A stretch of DNA of 64,000 nucleotides, taken from assembly GCF_900141805.1 (NCBI RefSeq), contig NZ_FQYN01000008.1, positions 175,393 to 239,392 of the forward strand. The letters are read 5' to 3'. Both the position numbers and the translations under genes were made by a program. Source of the stretch: Hymenobacter daecheongensis DSM 21074. Its GTDB lineage: Bacteria > Bacteroidota > Bacteroidia > Cytophagales > Hymenobacteraceae. Each line of letters opens with the position of its first letter. The stretch's first letter is position 1. Positions 56,626 to 64,000 of the stretch are shown in pieces. The notes beneath the pieces are model-generated. The model ran no database searches. It saw nothing but the letters and a program-made list of their open reading frames with translations, and was not told where the DNA came from.

Positions 56626-57735
56626 ATGTCCGTCCTCAACGGCACCCTCGTTCATCCCGACTGCCGCCATTTCCGCGGCGATATCCCGTGCCGCCCCAAC
56701 AAGGAGCACGGCTACCAGTGCGCCGGCTGCCCCGTGTATGCGCCCGTGCAGCAGCGCATTCTCATCATCAAGCTCGGGGCCATCGGCGACGTGATTCGGA
56801 CCACGCCGCTGCTGCGCCGGCTGCGGCAGGAGTATCCGAATAGTAAAATCACCTGGCTCACGCTCACGCCCGCCATCCTGCCCGCCGGGGCTATTGATGA
56901 GATTCTGCGGCTGGATTTGCCCAGCGTGCTGCACCTGCAGGCCCGCGAGTTCGATCTGCTCTTCAACCTCGATAAGGACAAGGAAGCCTGCGCCCTGCAC
57001 GATTCCATCCGGGCTACCCAGAAATTCGGCTACACGCTGCACCCCAACGGTGTGGCCTGGCCCGGCAACCAGCTGGCCAACCACAAGTTCCTGACCGGCG
57101 TATTCGACGAGCTGAGCCAGCAGAATCAGAAGCCCTACGTGCAGGAAATCTTCGAGCTGTGCGGCTACGAGTTCCGCCACGAAGAGTATGTGTTCGATAC
57201 CCACCAGGACAAGGGCTACGACTGGGCCGCGCTGCCCGCGGGCCGCCCCCGCATCGGCCTGAACACCGGCTGCGGCGACCGATGGACCACCCGCCTGTGG
57301 AGCGACGAAAAGTGGATTGCGCTGATCGACAAGCTACAAAACGCCGGCTACGCGCCCGTTTTGCTGGGCGGCACCGCCGAAGATGAGCGTAACCAGCGCC
57401 TGCACGCCGCCACCGGCGCGGCCTACCTGGGCACGTTCCCCCTGGAGCAGTTCATCAACCTGATGTACCAGATGGACGGCATCGTGACGCAGGTGACCAT
57501 GGCCATGCACATCAGCATCGCCCTGCAAAAGCCCACGATTCTGATGAACAACATCTTCAACCCCTACGAATTCGACCTCTACGGCCGCGGCCAGCTCGTG
57601 CAGCCCGACCGCGCCTGCGTGTGCTTCTACCGCGGCAGCTGCCAGCTGGGCACCAGCTGCATGGAGGAATTACCGGCCGAGAAGGTGTTCGAGGCGGTGC
57701 GGTCGAGTGTGCATGCTCCAAGTCTGTCATCCTGA
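56626..57735 (+). CDS. GT9 heptosyltransferase-like with extra N-terminal Cys cluster
   Basis: The 369-residue product has the GT9 hallmarks: RILIIKLGAIGDVIRTTPLLRRLRQ (45-70 region), GLNTGCGDRWTTRLWSDEKW in the donor pocket, and VTQVTMAMHISIALQKPTILM. It transfers heptose or a related sugar from an ADP donor to lipid A-core or another glycan. An N-terminal extension (residues 1-40) has Cys13, Cys22, Cys32 and Cys35 (CAGC), spaced as in a zinc or iron-sulfur site. The C-terminal region adds RACVCFYRGSCQLGTSC. The last three codons and the stop lie in a repeat arm. It was probably a separate unit before the repeat. Confidence 0.85.
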   Translation: MSVLNGTLVHPDCRHFRGDIPCRPNKEHGYQCAGCPVYAPVQQRILIIKLGAIGDVIRTTPLLRRLRQEYPNSKITWLTLTPAILPAGAIDEILRLDLPSVLHLQAREFDLLFNLDKDKEACALHDSIRATQKFGYTLHPNGVAWPGNQLANHKFLTGVFDELSQQNQKPYVQEIFELCGYEFRHEEYVFDTHQDKGYDWAALPAGRPRIGLNTGCGDRWTTRLWSDEKWIALIDKLQNAGYAPVLLGGTAEDERNQRLHAATGAAYLGTFPLEQFINLMYQMDGIVTQVTMAMHISIALQKPTILMNNIFNPYEFDLYGRGQLVQPDRACVCFYRGSCQLGTSCMEELPAEKVFEAVRSSVHAPSLSS

Positions 57736-57883
57736 GCAAGGCGAAGGACCTTCCTACGTTAAGTGATAAGCCTTTTTAAACGAGCAAAGCCCTTTACCGA
57801 CGTGCGGCAAAAGGCTTTGTGCAGTAAACCACCAGTGCACAAAACTACGAGGCAGGTCCTTCGCGCTGCTCAGGATGCCAGAC
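57724..57883. repeat. GTCATCCTGAGC-family element, longer inner core
   Basis: The left arm (57724-57751, CTGTCATCCTGAGCAAGGCG...) and right arm (about 57854-57883) pair with mismatches. The core holds a second weaker dyad (GGCTTTGTGCAGTAAACC ... GTGCACAAA). It ends the GT9 coding sequence and starts 17 bases from the opposing GT4 gene end. Confidence 0.65.
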
Positions 57884-57899
57884 GATTTTTACCCTTTTT

Positions 57900-59030
57900 C
57901 TACTGCGCTTGCGCCACCGCCTTCAGCGCCCCTACCATCTCGCTCCACGAAAACTCCTTTTTCTTCGTCCACACGCCGGCCGTAAACTCGGCTTCACGCT
58001 GATGCTCATAAAAATCCACCAGCGCGTCGGCAATGGCTTTGGGCGTGGGCTTCACCACGTAGCCCACTTCGCCGTCGGGAATTAGCTCGGCCAAGCCGCC
58101 CACATCCGTCACCAGCATGGGCCGCTCGAAGTGGTAGGCAATCTGCGATACGCCGCTCTGGGTGGCGTTTTTGTAGGGTTGTACTACTAGGTCGGCGGCG
58201 CAGAAATAGTCCACCACTTTCTCGTTCGGGATAAAATCGGTGGCCCGGATGAGGCGGCTTTCGAGGTCGTATTGCTGAATCAATACCTCGTAGGGCGCGG
58301 CATCTTCGTAATACTCGCCGGCAATTATCAGCTTGATGGGCAGCTGGCGCAGGCGCTCATCGGCAAAGGCTTCAAGCAGAATATCGAGGCCCTTATAGGC
58401 CCGAATGAAGCCGAAGAACAGTAGATAGCCGAACGTCGGATCGAGACCCAGCGCCTGCAGGGCCACACTCTTGGGCTTTAGCGGGCCGAAATTGTCGTAG
58501 AGCGGGTGGGGCTGGTATTGGGCGGGCTGCCGGAAATGCAGGCGGCGCAGGTCGGTCAGCACGGCGCGGCTCATGGTCACGAAGCCGTGGCAGGCCGAGA
58601 GGAAATAGCGCGTGAGCGGCCGGTCGCCGGGGCGCTTCTCGTGCGGAATTACGTTATCCGTAATGGCCACGACGCGGGTGTGGCGGTTGCGGCGAATGCG
58701 CCGGGCAATGTAGCCCAGCGCGGGCCCCATAAAAGGCAGCCAGAACCGAAAAATCACCAGATCAGGCTTTTCGCGACGCAGCTTCTCCCCCACCTTCCAC
58801 CACGTCAGCGGGTTCACGGAGTTGATGCTGACTTCTATGTCGAGGTCGGTGGGGCCGGCTTCGGTGCTGAACTGCGTCTGGCCCGGAAACAGGAAGTCGG
58901 GGTATTGCAGACTGAACGTGACCAGCCGCACCTCGTCGCCGGCCTGGCGGAAAGCCCGCGCCAGCCGCTCGTTATACGTAGCCAGCCCGCCCCGCAACGG
59001 ATACGCCGGCCCGATGATGACGACTTTCAT
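57900..59030 (-). CDS. GT4 glycosyltransferase
   Basis: The 376-residue GT-B protein has an N-terminal Rossmann domain (KVVIIGPAYPLRGGLATYNERLARAF) and a C-terminal GT4 domain with ATDFIPNEKVVDYFCAADLVV and QSGVSQIAYHFERPMLVTDVGGLAELI, where an E-x7-E like motif is near the end. It adds a sugar to a lipid-linked or LPS acceptor. The donor and acceptor are unknown. It is the last of a run of envelope glycosyltransferases. Confidence 0.88.
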   Translation of the reverse strand: MKVVIIGPAYPLRGGLATYNERLARAFRQAGDEVRLVTFSLQYPDFLFPGQTQFSTEAGPTDLDIEVSINSVNPLTWWKVGEKLRREKPDLVIFRFWLPFMGPALGYIARRIRRNRHTRVVAITDNVIPHEKRPGDRPLTRYFLSACHGFVTMSRAVLTDLRRLHFRQPAQYQPHPLYDNFGPLKPKSVALQALGLDPTFGYLLFFGFIRAYKGLDILLEAFADERLRQLPIKLIIAGEYYEDAAPYEVLIQQYDLESRLIRATDFIPNEKVVDYFCAADLVVQPYKNATQSGVSQIAYHFERPMLVTDVGGLAELIPDGEVGYVVKPTPKAIADALVDFYEHQREAEFTAGVWTKKKEFSWSEMVGALKAVAQAQ

Positions 59031-59057
59031 AGGTGGAACAGTTAGACACTAAAATCA

Positions 59058-59160
59058 CCTGTCATCCTGAGCTTGCGAAGGACCTTATGGTATAAGAACG
59101 AGTCATTGTTACGATGTTGTGCTTATCCCATAAGGTCCTTCGCAAGCTCAGGATGACAGG
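59058..59160. repeat. GTCATCCTGAGC-family hairpin, perfect 33-bp arms
   Basis: The arms 59058-59090 and 59128-59160 are perfect complements around a 37-base loop, in tandem spacing between two glycosyltransferase genes. Confidence 0.8.
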
Positions 59161-59169
59161 GTAAAAACG

Positions 59170-60156
59170 TCAATCAATATTCAGCTTCTCCCGCACCAGA
59201 TACTGGTTCTTCCGGGGCCCGTTCAGCTGAATCATCTCGGCCAGAAAACCAGCCAGAAACAATTGTACGCCCACAATAACGGCCACCAGCGCCAGAAAAA
59301 ACAGCGGCTGGTCGGTCACGTTGCGGGCGTGCAGGTTGCGAAAAGCCAGGTACACTTTCTCGCCCACCAGCCACAGCGTAATCAGCATACCCAGCAGGAA
59401 GGAAATCGTGCCCATGGTGCCGAAAAAGTGCATTGGCCGCCGCCGGAACCGGCTTACGAACGTGATGCTGAGCAGGTCCAGAAAGCCGTAGACGAAGCGC
59501 TCCAGCCCGAATTTGGTGACGCCATACTTGCGCTCCTGGTGCTGCACGGCCTTCTCCCCGATGCGCCCGAAACCGTTCCACTTGGCAATGACCGGAATGT
59601 AGCGGTGCATCTCGCCGTACACCTCAATGCCCTTCACCACGCGCTGGTCGTAGGCTTTCAGGCCGCAGTTGAAGTCGTGAAGCTGAATGCCCGAAATCCA
59701 GCGTGTCACGCCGTTGAAGAGCTTGGTCGGAATGGTTTTGCTGAGCGGGTCGAAGCGCTTTTTCTTCCAGCCGCTTACCAGATCGTAGCGCTCCTCCACA
59801 ATCAGGCGGTATAGTTCGGGCAGCTCCTCCGGCGAGTCCTGCAAATCGGCATCCATCGTGCATACCACCCGGCCCTGCGTTTCGCGGAAGGCCATGTTCA
59901 GCGCCGCCGACTTGCCGTAGTTGCGGTTGAAGCGGATGCCGCGCAGGTGCGTATCGGTCTGAGCCAGCTGCTCAATCACGTCCCAGGAAGCATCCGTCGA
60001 GCCATCATCCACCAGAATCACCTCGTAGGTAAGCCCATGCTGGCTCAGTACGCGGTGAATCCAGCGCGTGAGTTCCGGCAAAGACTCGGCTTCGTTGAGC
60101 AGCGGAATAACAACGGAAATCTCAACGGGAAAATGCTGCGACAAACGCTTACTCAA
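59170..60156 (-). CDS. GT2 with C-terminal membrane helices (GtrB/DPM-like)
   Basis: The 328-residue product has ISVVIPLLNEAESLPEL, VDDGSTDAS, TMDADLQDSPEELPELYRL (DxD) and LHDFNCGLKAYDQRV. Two C-terminal membrane helices (GTISFLLGMLITLWLVGEKVY and FLALVAVIVGVQLFLAGFLAEM) are typical of undecaprenyl-phosphate sugar transferases such as GtrB/ArnC. It charges a polyprenyl carrier. Its start overlaps the end of the DUF4199 gene by eight bases, so they are translationally linked. Confidence 0.9.
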   Translation of the reverse strand: MSKRLSQHFPVEISVVIPLLNEAESLPELTRWIHRVLSQHGLTYEVILVDDGSTDASWDVIEQLAQTDTHLRGIRFNRNYGKSAALNMAFRETQGRVVCTMDADLQDSPEELPELYRLIVEERYDLVSGWKKKRFDPLSKTIPTKLFNGVTRWISGIQLHDFNCGLKAYDQRVVKGIEVYGEMHRYIPVIAKWNGFGRIGEKAVQHQERKYGVTKFGLERFVYGFLDLLSITFVSRFRRRPMHFFGTMGTISFLLGMLITLWLVGEKVYLAFRNLHARNVTDQPLFFLALVAVIVGVQLFLAGFLAEMIQLNGPRKNQYLVREKLNID

Positions 60157-60673
60157 ACTCAGGACGGTTACGCTTGGTGATGGCCGAAATGATCAGGCAC
60201 AGAATAAAACCCAGCACAATGGACATGACAATGGCAAAAACAAGACCCACCGGACCGGCACTGAACTTCTGCGACATGGCAATGCTCTGCTCAATCTGCT
60301 CGTCATCCAGGCCCTGGGTTTCCAACTTCACGCGCATCGCCTCAATGCCCCGCTGTGCGGCCGAGGGGTCAATGAACTCCATGTAGATGTACCGGAAAAT
60401 GGCTCCCATGGTGCCGGAAACTGCCGAAAGCAACGTGCCGATGCCCAAGCCCTGGCTATAGGACATGAAGCCGCCGTTGTTGGCTTTGAAGAATTTGTGC
60501 GCCAATACCACGCCGCCAATCCAGATGATGAACCCCAACATGCTCAGCGGCACGTTGCCTTCCTGGCCCGTAACCAGCAGAATGAAGGAGAAAATGATGG
60601 AGGCCAGGCCAGTCAGCACGCCATAGCGCAGCGCAACGGAGGTTGGGGTAACGGGGGTAGTCGTGTTTTCCAT
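60149..60673 (-). CDS. DUF4199 membrane protein 1
   Basis: The 174-residue product has four membrane segments with the DUF4199 layout: YGVLTGLASIIFSFILLVTG, SMLGFIIWIGGVVLAHKFFKAN, YSQGLGIGTLLSAVSGTMGAIF, and a final helix FAIVMSIVLGFILCLIIS. DUF4199 proteins are inner-membrane proteins of unknown function common in Bacteroidota. It lies 34 bases after a second DUF4199 gene and overlaps the GT2 gene, suggesting one operon with BatA-like. Alternative start at 60739 would add 22 residues without support. Confidence 0.85.
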   Translation of the reverse strand: MENTTTPVTPTSVALRYGVLTGLASIIFSFILLVTGQEGNVPLSMLGFIIWIGGVVLAHKFFKANNGGFMSYSQGLGIGTLLSAVSGTMGAIFRYIYMEFIDPSAAQRGIEAMRVKLETQGLDDEQIEQSIAMSQKFSAGPVGLVFAIVMSIVLGFILCLIISAITKRNRPEFE

Positions 60674-60707
60674 TTCTGTGGGGTGTATGATGAAAGAATG
60701 CGTGGTA

Positions 60708-61238
60708 CTATTTGCGAAAGAAAATCCCCCCCGGCACACTCAACAACAAGCCAACCAGCAGCTTTTTTATAAAATCATCCGTCATCAGGCTTTGCGCGTC
60801 CAGTTGCTGCAAACCCTGAATGGTGCGCTCATACTGCTCTTTACCGCCTTTCTGGCGCAGATACAGCGGCTTGGTGCCTTCGGCTATCTTAATCATTTCG
60901 GCCTTGCTGCGGGCCAGCTGCGCCGGTCCGGCGGCCTGGGCCAGGCCATACACGCTAGCTGCCGAAAGCGTGGCCGTCAGCAGCGTAATCAGCATACCAA
61001 CGCCGATAGCGCGCTTTATACCGGGCCCATCGGGTTGGAAGTAGGCCCGCTGGCTCCATTGCCCCACCAGCACGGCTAGCGGCAATAGCACCATCGCCAT
61101 TACTTTTTTGGGGCCGAAAGGGTCGTTGTGCGTGAGATACAGGCCCACCACCCATAGCCCGCTCAGAATTCCGGCCGCCAGCCCAAAGCGCAGGGCCGTA
61201 CGAGTTACCGGTTTATCGGGCGCAACAGAAGAATTCAC
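60708..61238 (-). CDS. DUF4199 membrane protein 2
   Basis: The 176-residue paralogue of the next gene is more diverged: RTALRFGLAAGILSGLWVVGLYL, KVMAMVLLPLAVLVGQWSQR, GVGMLITLLTATLSAASVYG and a C-terminal LVGLLLSVPGGIFF. The helix placement is like DUF4199. It lies 62 bases after the BatA-like gene on the same strand. Confidence 0.8.
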   Translation of the reverse strand: MNSSVAPDKPVTRTALRFGLAAGILSGLWVVGLYLTHNDPFGPKKVMAMVLLPLAVLVGQWSQRAYFQPDGPGIKRAIGVGMLITLLTATLSAASVYGLAQAAGPAQLARSKAEMIKIAEGTKPLYLRQKGGKEQYERTIQGLQQLDAQSLMTDDFIKKLLVGLLLSVPGGIFFRK

Positions 61239-61300
61239 GGGTATTTTCAGAGTAAGGCGGCAAGATAGAAGAGTTTGGGCAAACTACTCCCCCGCCCATT

Positions 61301-63355
61301 TCACGCGGCCACCGCCGCCGGTTGGGCCCGGCGCGTGCGGCCCAAAAGGCGCAGCAGCAGCACTTCCGCCAGCAGACTCGCTAGCGCCAGCCACAAACAG
61401 TAGCGCCACAGCGGCATACCCACTCGCTCCGCCTTGTACTGCGCCGCCACCGACTGTCCCACGCCCGCTTCGTATACCTGCACGTTCGGCCGATTTGGCC
61501 CTATAAGCTGCCGTAGCTCCGCCGCCGAATAGCTGGTCAAATTCGATTCGCGCTTATCAAAATTGAAAGCAAGTGTTGTCAGTGGCGTTCCACTACGCAT
61601 CAACGTATAAAATCCCGGAGCCCGCATGCTCGGCGGTATCTCGAAACGCAAAGTGCCAGCCTGCAGACGTTGGCTGGGGATGAAAGTAAGGCTGTCTTTC
61701 ACCAGCTTCACTACCGATTCGCCGGCTGCCGCGCCCGTCCCCTTACCCAGTTCCACCGCGATACTCCCCTGATTAAGCCGATATGCCAGCCCCTGGTTAG
61801 CCCGGTAGCTCTGCATCGCCAGCCGATACAGCACAGGCACGAACAGCGCATGGCTGGAGAAATCAGAATAGCCGCCGCCAAATGGGGCCGCAAACAGATA
61901 CACCATGCCCCGCCCGCTAGCAAAACCCGCCAGGTAGCCGTCCCCTCCGCGCAGCCGCAGCACATCCGTCGTGGAGCGCGACCAGCGTATTACCGGAGCT
62001 GCCTTCGGCATCACCGCCTGCCGCCGCTGCCCTGCGAAGACCTCCCGAAAAAATGGATTCTGAACGCTTGGCTCAGCCACATCCTGCAACACCGGCGGGC
62101 CCTGCGGCACAGGTTCCCATTGGAGCGCCCCCAGGCCCAAGGCACGAAACAGTTGGTCGTAAGAGCTGCGTCCACCGCTGCTGGCTGGTGGTACAATTAC
62201 TACTGTGCCGCCCTTTTGCAAATTTGCCCGCAAAGCCTCCCGCAGACCCGTGCCCACTTGCGGCAACTCCTGCACCAGCGTCAGATTAGCCGTTGCCAAA
62301 CGCCTGTAATCCGAATTCTGCGCCGAACTGCTTGCGTAGTCAAACAACGGCTCATTGCTATACACACGGCTCGTATTGGCAGTCTCCGAATTGGAAATAT
62401 CCAACACCTTGATTTGGGCTGAAGGCTGCAGCGTAAAGAAGTACGTGTTATCAAACGTCACTGGAAAATCCTCCAGTTCTATCCGACACTGCTGAATATT
62501 ATTCCCCTCCAGTCGCACTCTAATCACCGAAACGGCCGTGCTTTGTGCCTGCACAGTAGTTCTGTAAGCCGCGACCTGCCGCTTTCCTACAAACACTTTC
62601 ACCTGACAATCGGGCGCAGCCAAACTCCCTCCGTTGCGCAAACGGATACGCAACGGAATATCCGCGCCCGCCCGCACGAAGGCATCATCCAGCATAACGC
62701 TGTCTACAAACACATTTTGAGTCGGTTTACCAGCCAATGGCACCAGAAACACCTGATTGGTAGAATCTCCGGGTAGCATTCGAGCATCGAAGCTATTCTT
62801 CTGAAAATCAGAAAAGATAAACAACTGACCAACCTTGTCATTACCAGCCTTTACCCGTTGCACCGCACCCAAAGCCGAAACAGCATTCCCGGAAATAGCC
62901 AATTTGTCAATCTCGGTTTGAAAAGCCCCTGCAGCTAGCTTCTCTGAGTGCCCTGGCAAGATGAATCTAGTGCCGGCAGCATAAGCATTCGGCAGGTCCC
63001 GTGCTTCACTGAGCGCCCGCTCGAATATGGGCTGATCCGTATTACCCAATACCTGCATACTAGGGGAAGCATCGACCACAGCGACAACCTCACCCGCAAC
63101 CGCCGTGCTTTTGCGAGCCGGAATAAACGGCTGGCAAAACATCAATACCAAAAAAATCAAAAAGAAAATGCGAGCTAGCAGAATCAGCCATTGCTTCACC
63201 TTACGTTGCCGCGCTGTCACGATCTTGATTTCACGGATAAAGCCCACGTTGGTAAAAACCAACCGTTGCGGCCGTCGCAGTTCAAACAAATGAATAGCAA
63301 TAGGAATCACCACAGCCAGCAACCCCCACAAGAACCACGGATAAGTGAATGTCAT
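61301..63355 (-). CDS. BatA-domain membrane protein with vWA-type region
   Basis: The 684-residue product opens with the BatA N-terminal layout: a membrane helix (WFLWGLLAVVIPIAIHLFEL) followed by RRPQRLVFTNVGFIREI, then a second helix (QWLILLARIFFLIFLVLMFCQPFI). A von Willebrand A-like part follows with VVAVVDASPSM (MIDAS DxSxS) and a long periplasmic region. A last helix (CLWLALASLLAEVLLLRLL) ends it. BatA proteins of Bacteroidota are linked to aerotolerance-type operons and MoxR ATPases; no MoxR is seen here. It heads the DUF4199-GT2 run. Confidence 0.9.
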   Translation of the reverse strand: MTFTYPWFLWGLLAVVIPIAIHLFELRRPQRLVFTNVGFIREIKIVTARQRKVKQWLILLARIFFLIFLVLMFCQPFIPARKSTAVAGEVVAVVDASPSMQVLGNTDQPIFERALSEARDLPNAYAAGTRFILPGHSEKLAAGAFQTEIDKLAISGNAVSALGAVQRVKAGNDKVGQLFIFSDFQKNSFDARMLPGDSTNQVFLVPLAGKPTQNVFVDSVMLDDAFVRAGADIPLRIRLRNGGSLAAPDCQVKVFVGKRQVAAYRTTVQAQSTAVSVIRVRLEGNNIQQCRIELEDFPVTFDNTYFFTLQPSAQIKVLDISNSETANTSRVYSNEPLFDYASSSAQNSDYRRLATANLTLVQELPQVGTGLREALRANLQKGGTVVIVPPASSGGRSSYDQLFRALGLGALQWEPVPQGPPVLQDVAEPSVQNPFFREVFAGQRRQAVMPKAAPVIRWSRSTTDVLRLRGGDGYLAGFASGRGMVYLFAAPFGGGYSDFSSHALFVPVLYRLAMQSYRANQGLAYRLNQGSIAVELGKGTGAAAGESVVKLVKDSLTFIPSQRLQAGTLRFEIPPSMRAPGFYTLMRSGTPLTTLAFNFDKRESNLTSYSAAELRQLIGPNRPNVQVYEAGVGQSVAAQYKAERVGMPLWRYCLWLALASLLAEVLLLRLLGRTRRAQPAAVAA

Positions 63356-63703
63356 TCCTTAGTTATGAATACGTAACGTAAAGATATGACGGCTTTCCGT
63401 ACGCAGTAGAAACGCGAAAAACCACTTTTTCTTGTAATACAATATCACTCGAGTGGAGAAAACAAGTATACAAGACACACATACCCTTACGAGGCTTATG
63501 CCTCCGCTAAAGAAACAAAATAACCCACTTAAAGATGCACGATGAACTTTTTTATACCACGATAGAAATCCAAGCTATGCTTTGTGAAAACCCATCCCTG
63601 CCGACTCGACCGTGTCCTATAGACACCGCCCCCATTCAGTACAAGACTGCGTAATGCCATTGGGCGGGCGGGTGGCTGGGCTTTGGGGTAGGCTATAAAC
63701 GCA
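63356..63703. other. 348-base spacer between the rRNA operon and the BatA-like gene
   Basis: Lower in GC than the flanks. It holds a minus-strand TATCTTTA at about 63378-63386 as a weak -7 candidate for the BatA-like gene, and nothing else was seen, neither tRNA nor repeat. Confidence 0.5.
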
Positions 63704-63745
63704 GCCCGCCCCGGTCTGCAGCGCGAGGCGCGGACCGGGGCGGGC
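63704..63745 (-). terminator. rRNA operon terminator
   Basis: The arms GCCCGCCCCGGTC (63704-63716) and complement (63733-63745) are perfect around a 16-base loop, directly after 5S rRNA on the minus strand. A weak T-rich tail (GCGTTTAT) follows. Confidence 0.7.
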
Positions 63746-63753
63746 GGGTAGTA

Positions 63754-63864
63754 AGGTTGGCGGCGACCGACTCTCCCGCCGGTGAAGGCAGTACCATAGG
63801 CGCAACGGGGCTTAACTGCTCTGTTCGGAATGGGAAGAGGTGAACACCCGTGCTAAAGCCACCA
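63754..63864 (-). rRNA. rrf: 5S ribosomal RNA
   Basis: The minus strand shows the 5S hallmarks: GGTGGCTTTAGC at the 5' end, CACCTCTTCCCATTCCGAAC, AGAGCAGTTAAGCCC and TGGTACTGCC. The 3' end pairs (GTCGCCGCC) with the 5' end. The length is about 111 bases; the ends are approximate. It follows 23S by about 90 bases. Confidence 0.9.
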
Positions 63865-63957
63865 TTACTGGTGCGCAGTATCACATGTTGATTGTGAAAA
63901 CTGTCAAAATCGTTGACGTAGTAAAAACGGGTAAGAAGAAAGTGCGGTCAAGCACAG

Positions 63958-64000
63958 TCCTTAGAAGTGTTCGAGTCATTAGTACGGCTCAGCTCGGCCA
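63958..64000 (-). rRNA. 23S ribosomal RNA, 3' end (partial)
   Basis: The minus strand from the window edge reads TGGCCGAGCTGAGCCGTACTAATGACTCGAACACTTCT. GTACTAATGA is the conserved 3'-terminal stem region of 23S, just before the processing site. The exact end is estimated from the usual distance after ACTAAT. The rest lies beyond the window. Confidence 0.85.

Noticed and set aside
63356..63760. tRNA genes near the rRNA operon
   Set aside because: No cloverleaf or TTCGAATC-type loop was seen by eye. Only 5S and the 23S end are visible; 16S and spacer tRNAs would lie beyond the window.

Overview
The window is GC-rich, gene-dense bacterial chromosome on which ordinary housekeeping genes alternate with unusually many long, near-perfect inverted repeats. 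Two proteins end in type IX secretion sorting domains. A TonB-dependent receptor carries a carboxypeptidase-like regulatory domain, lipoproteins have a polyacidic start after the cysteine, and many genes follow a TAnnTTyG-like -7 box rather than a Shine-Dalgarno site. With the high GC content this points to Bacteroidota, most likely Cytophagales of the Hymenobacter type. The genus is an inference from protein style and composition, not from a search.

Layout. 1-4.3 kb: end of an unknown gene, a beta-barrel outer-membrane protein, a small Cys-bearing protein, a frameshifted stub of a response regulator, and a large T9SS-sorted surface protein. 4.5-9.1 kb: a LytS-type sensor kinase without its regulator, a secreted TPR-like protein and a TonB-dependent receptor; the last two share a 47-bp upstream element and are separated by a MITE-like element. 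9.1-14.5 kb: repeat arrays, a small conserved protein, an ElaA-like acetyltransferase, a TPR histidine kinase and a short-chain dehydrogenase. 14.6-23.8 kb: malate:quinone oxidoreductase, a PAS-only protein next to a CZB-like protein that has lost its zinc ligands, an ArnT-like membrane glycosyltransferase, a DcuC/YfcC-like carrier and small unknowns. 24.0-30.7 kb: a glycogen pair (GH13 enzyme and eukaryote-type GT3 glycogen synthase), a two-domain fasciclin lipoprotein, a DUF4198-like protein and a STAS protein. 30.8-37.7 kb: RNase Z, a queuosine-precursor transporter, TrpS, an unknown, a CaiB/BaiF CoA transferase and a DEAD-box helicase. 37.9-46 kb: a lower-GC orphan overlapping menA, glutathione peroxidase, a LOG-family protein, then an arginine group (ArgS, arginase, arginine decarboxylase) and a tiny lipoprotein. 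46.4-55.8 kb: a GmhB-like phosphatase divergent from protoporphyrinogen oxidase, a dolichol-phosphate-mannose-synthase-like enzyme, a TerC/Alx protein, a GT51 glycosyltransferase, PurB and a second T9SS protein. 55.9-63.4 kb: a possible DNA-binding protein facing a palindrome, envelope glycosyltransferases (GT9, GT4, GT2), two DUF4199 proteins and a BatA-type protein. The window ends in the 3' end of an rRNA operon on the minus strand (23S tail, 5S).

How it fits together. Envelope building is the main theme: heptose and glycan transferases, undecaprenyl- or dolichol-phosphate sugar transferases, GT51, outer-membrane proteins and lipoproteins. Central metabolism (malate oxidation, menaquinone and heme synthesis, glycogen, arginine) and translation or RNA genes (TrpS, ArgS, RNase Z, helicase, rRNA) make up most of the rest. 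Intergenic spacers hold at least fifteen long hairpins of several sequence families, in convergent, tandem and divergent gaps. Their arms reach 60 bp and some are nested. No transposase is visible in the window. These repeats, with the upstream element shared by two genes and the alternating 21-bp palindromic array, are the least explained content.
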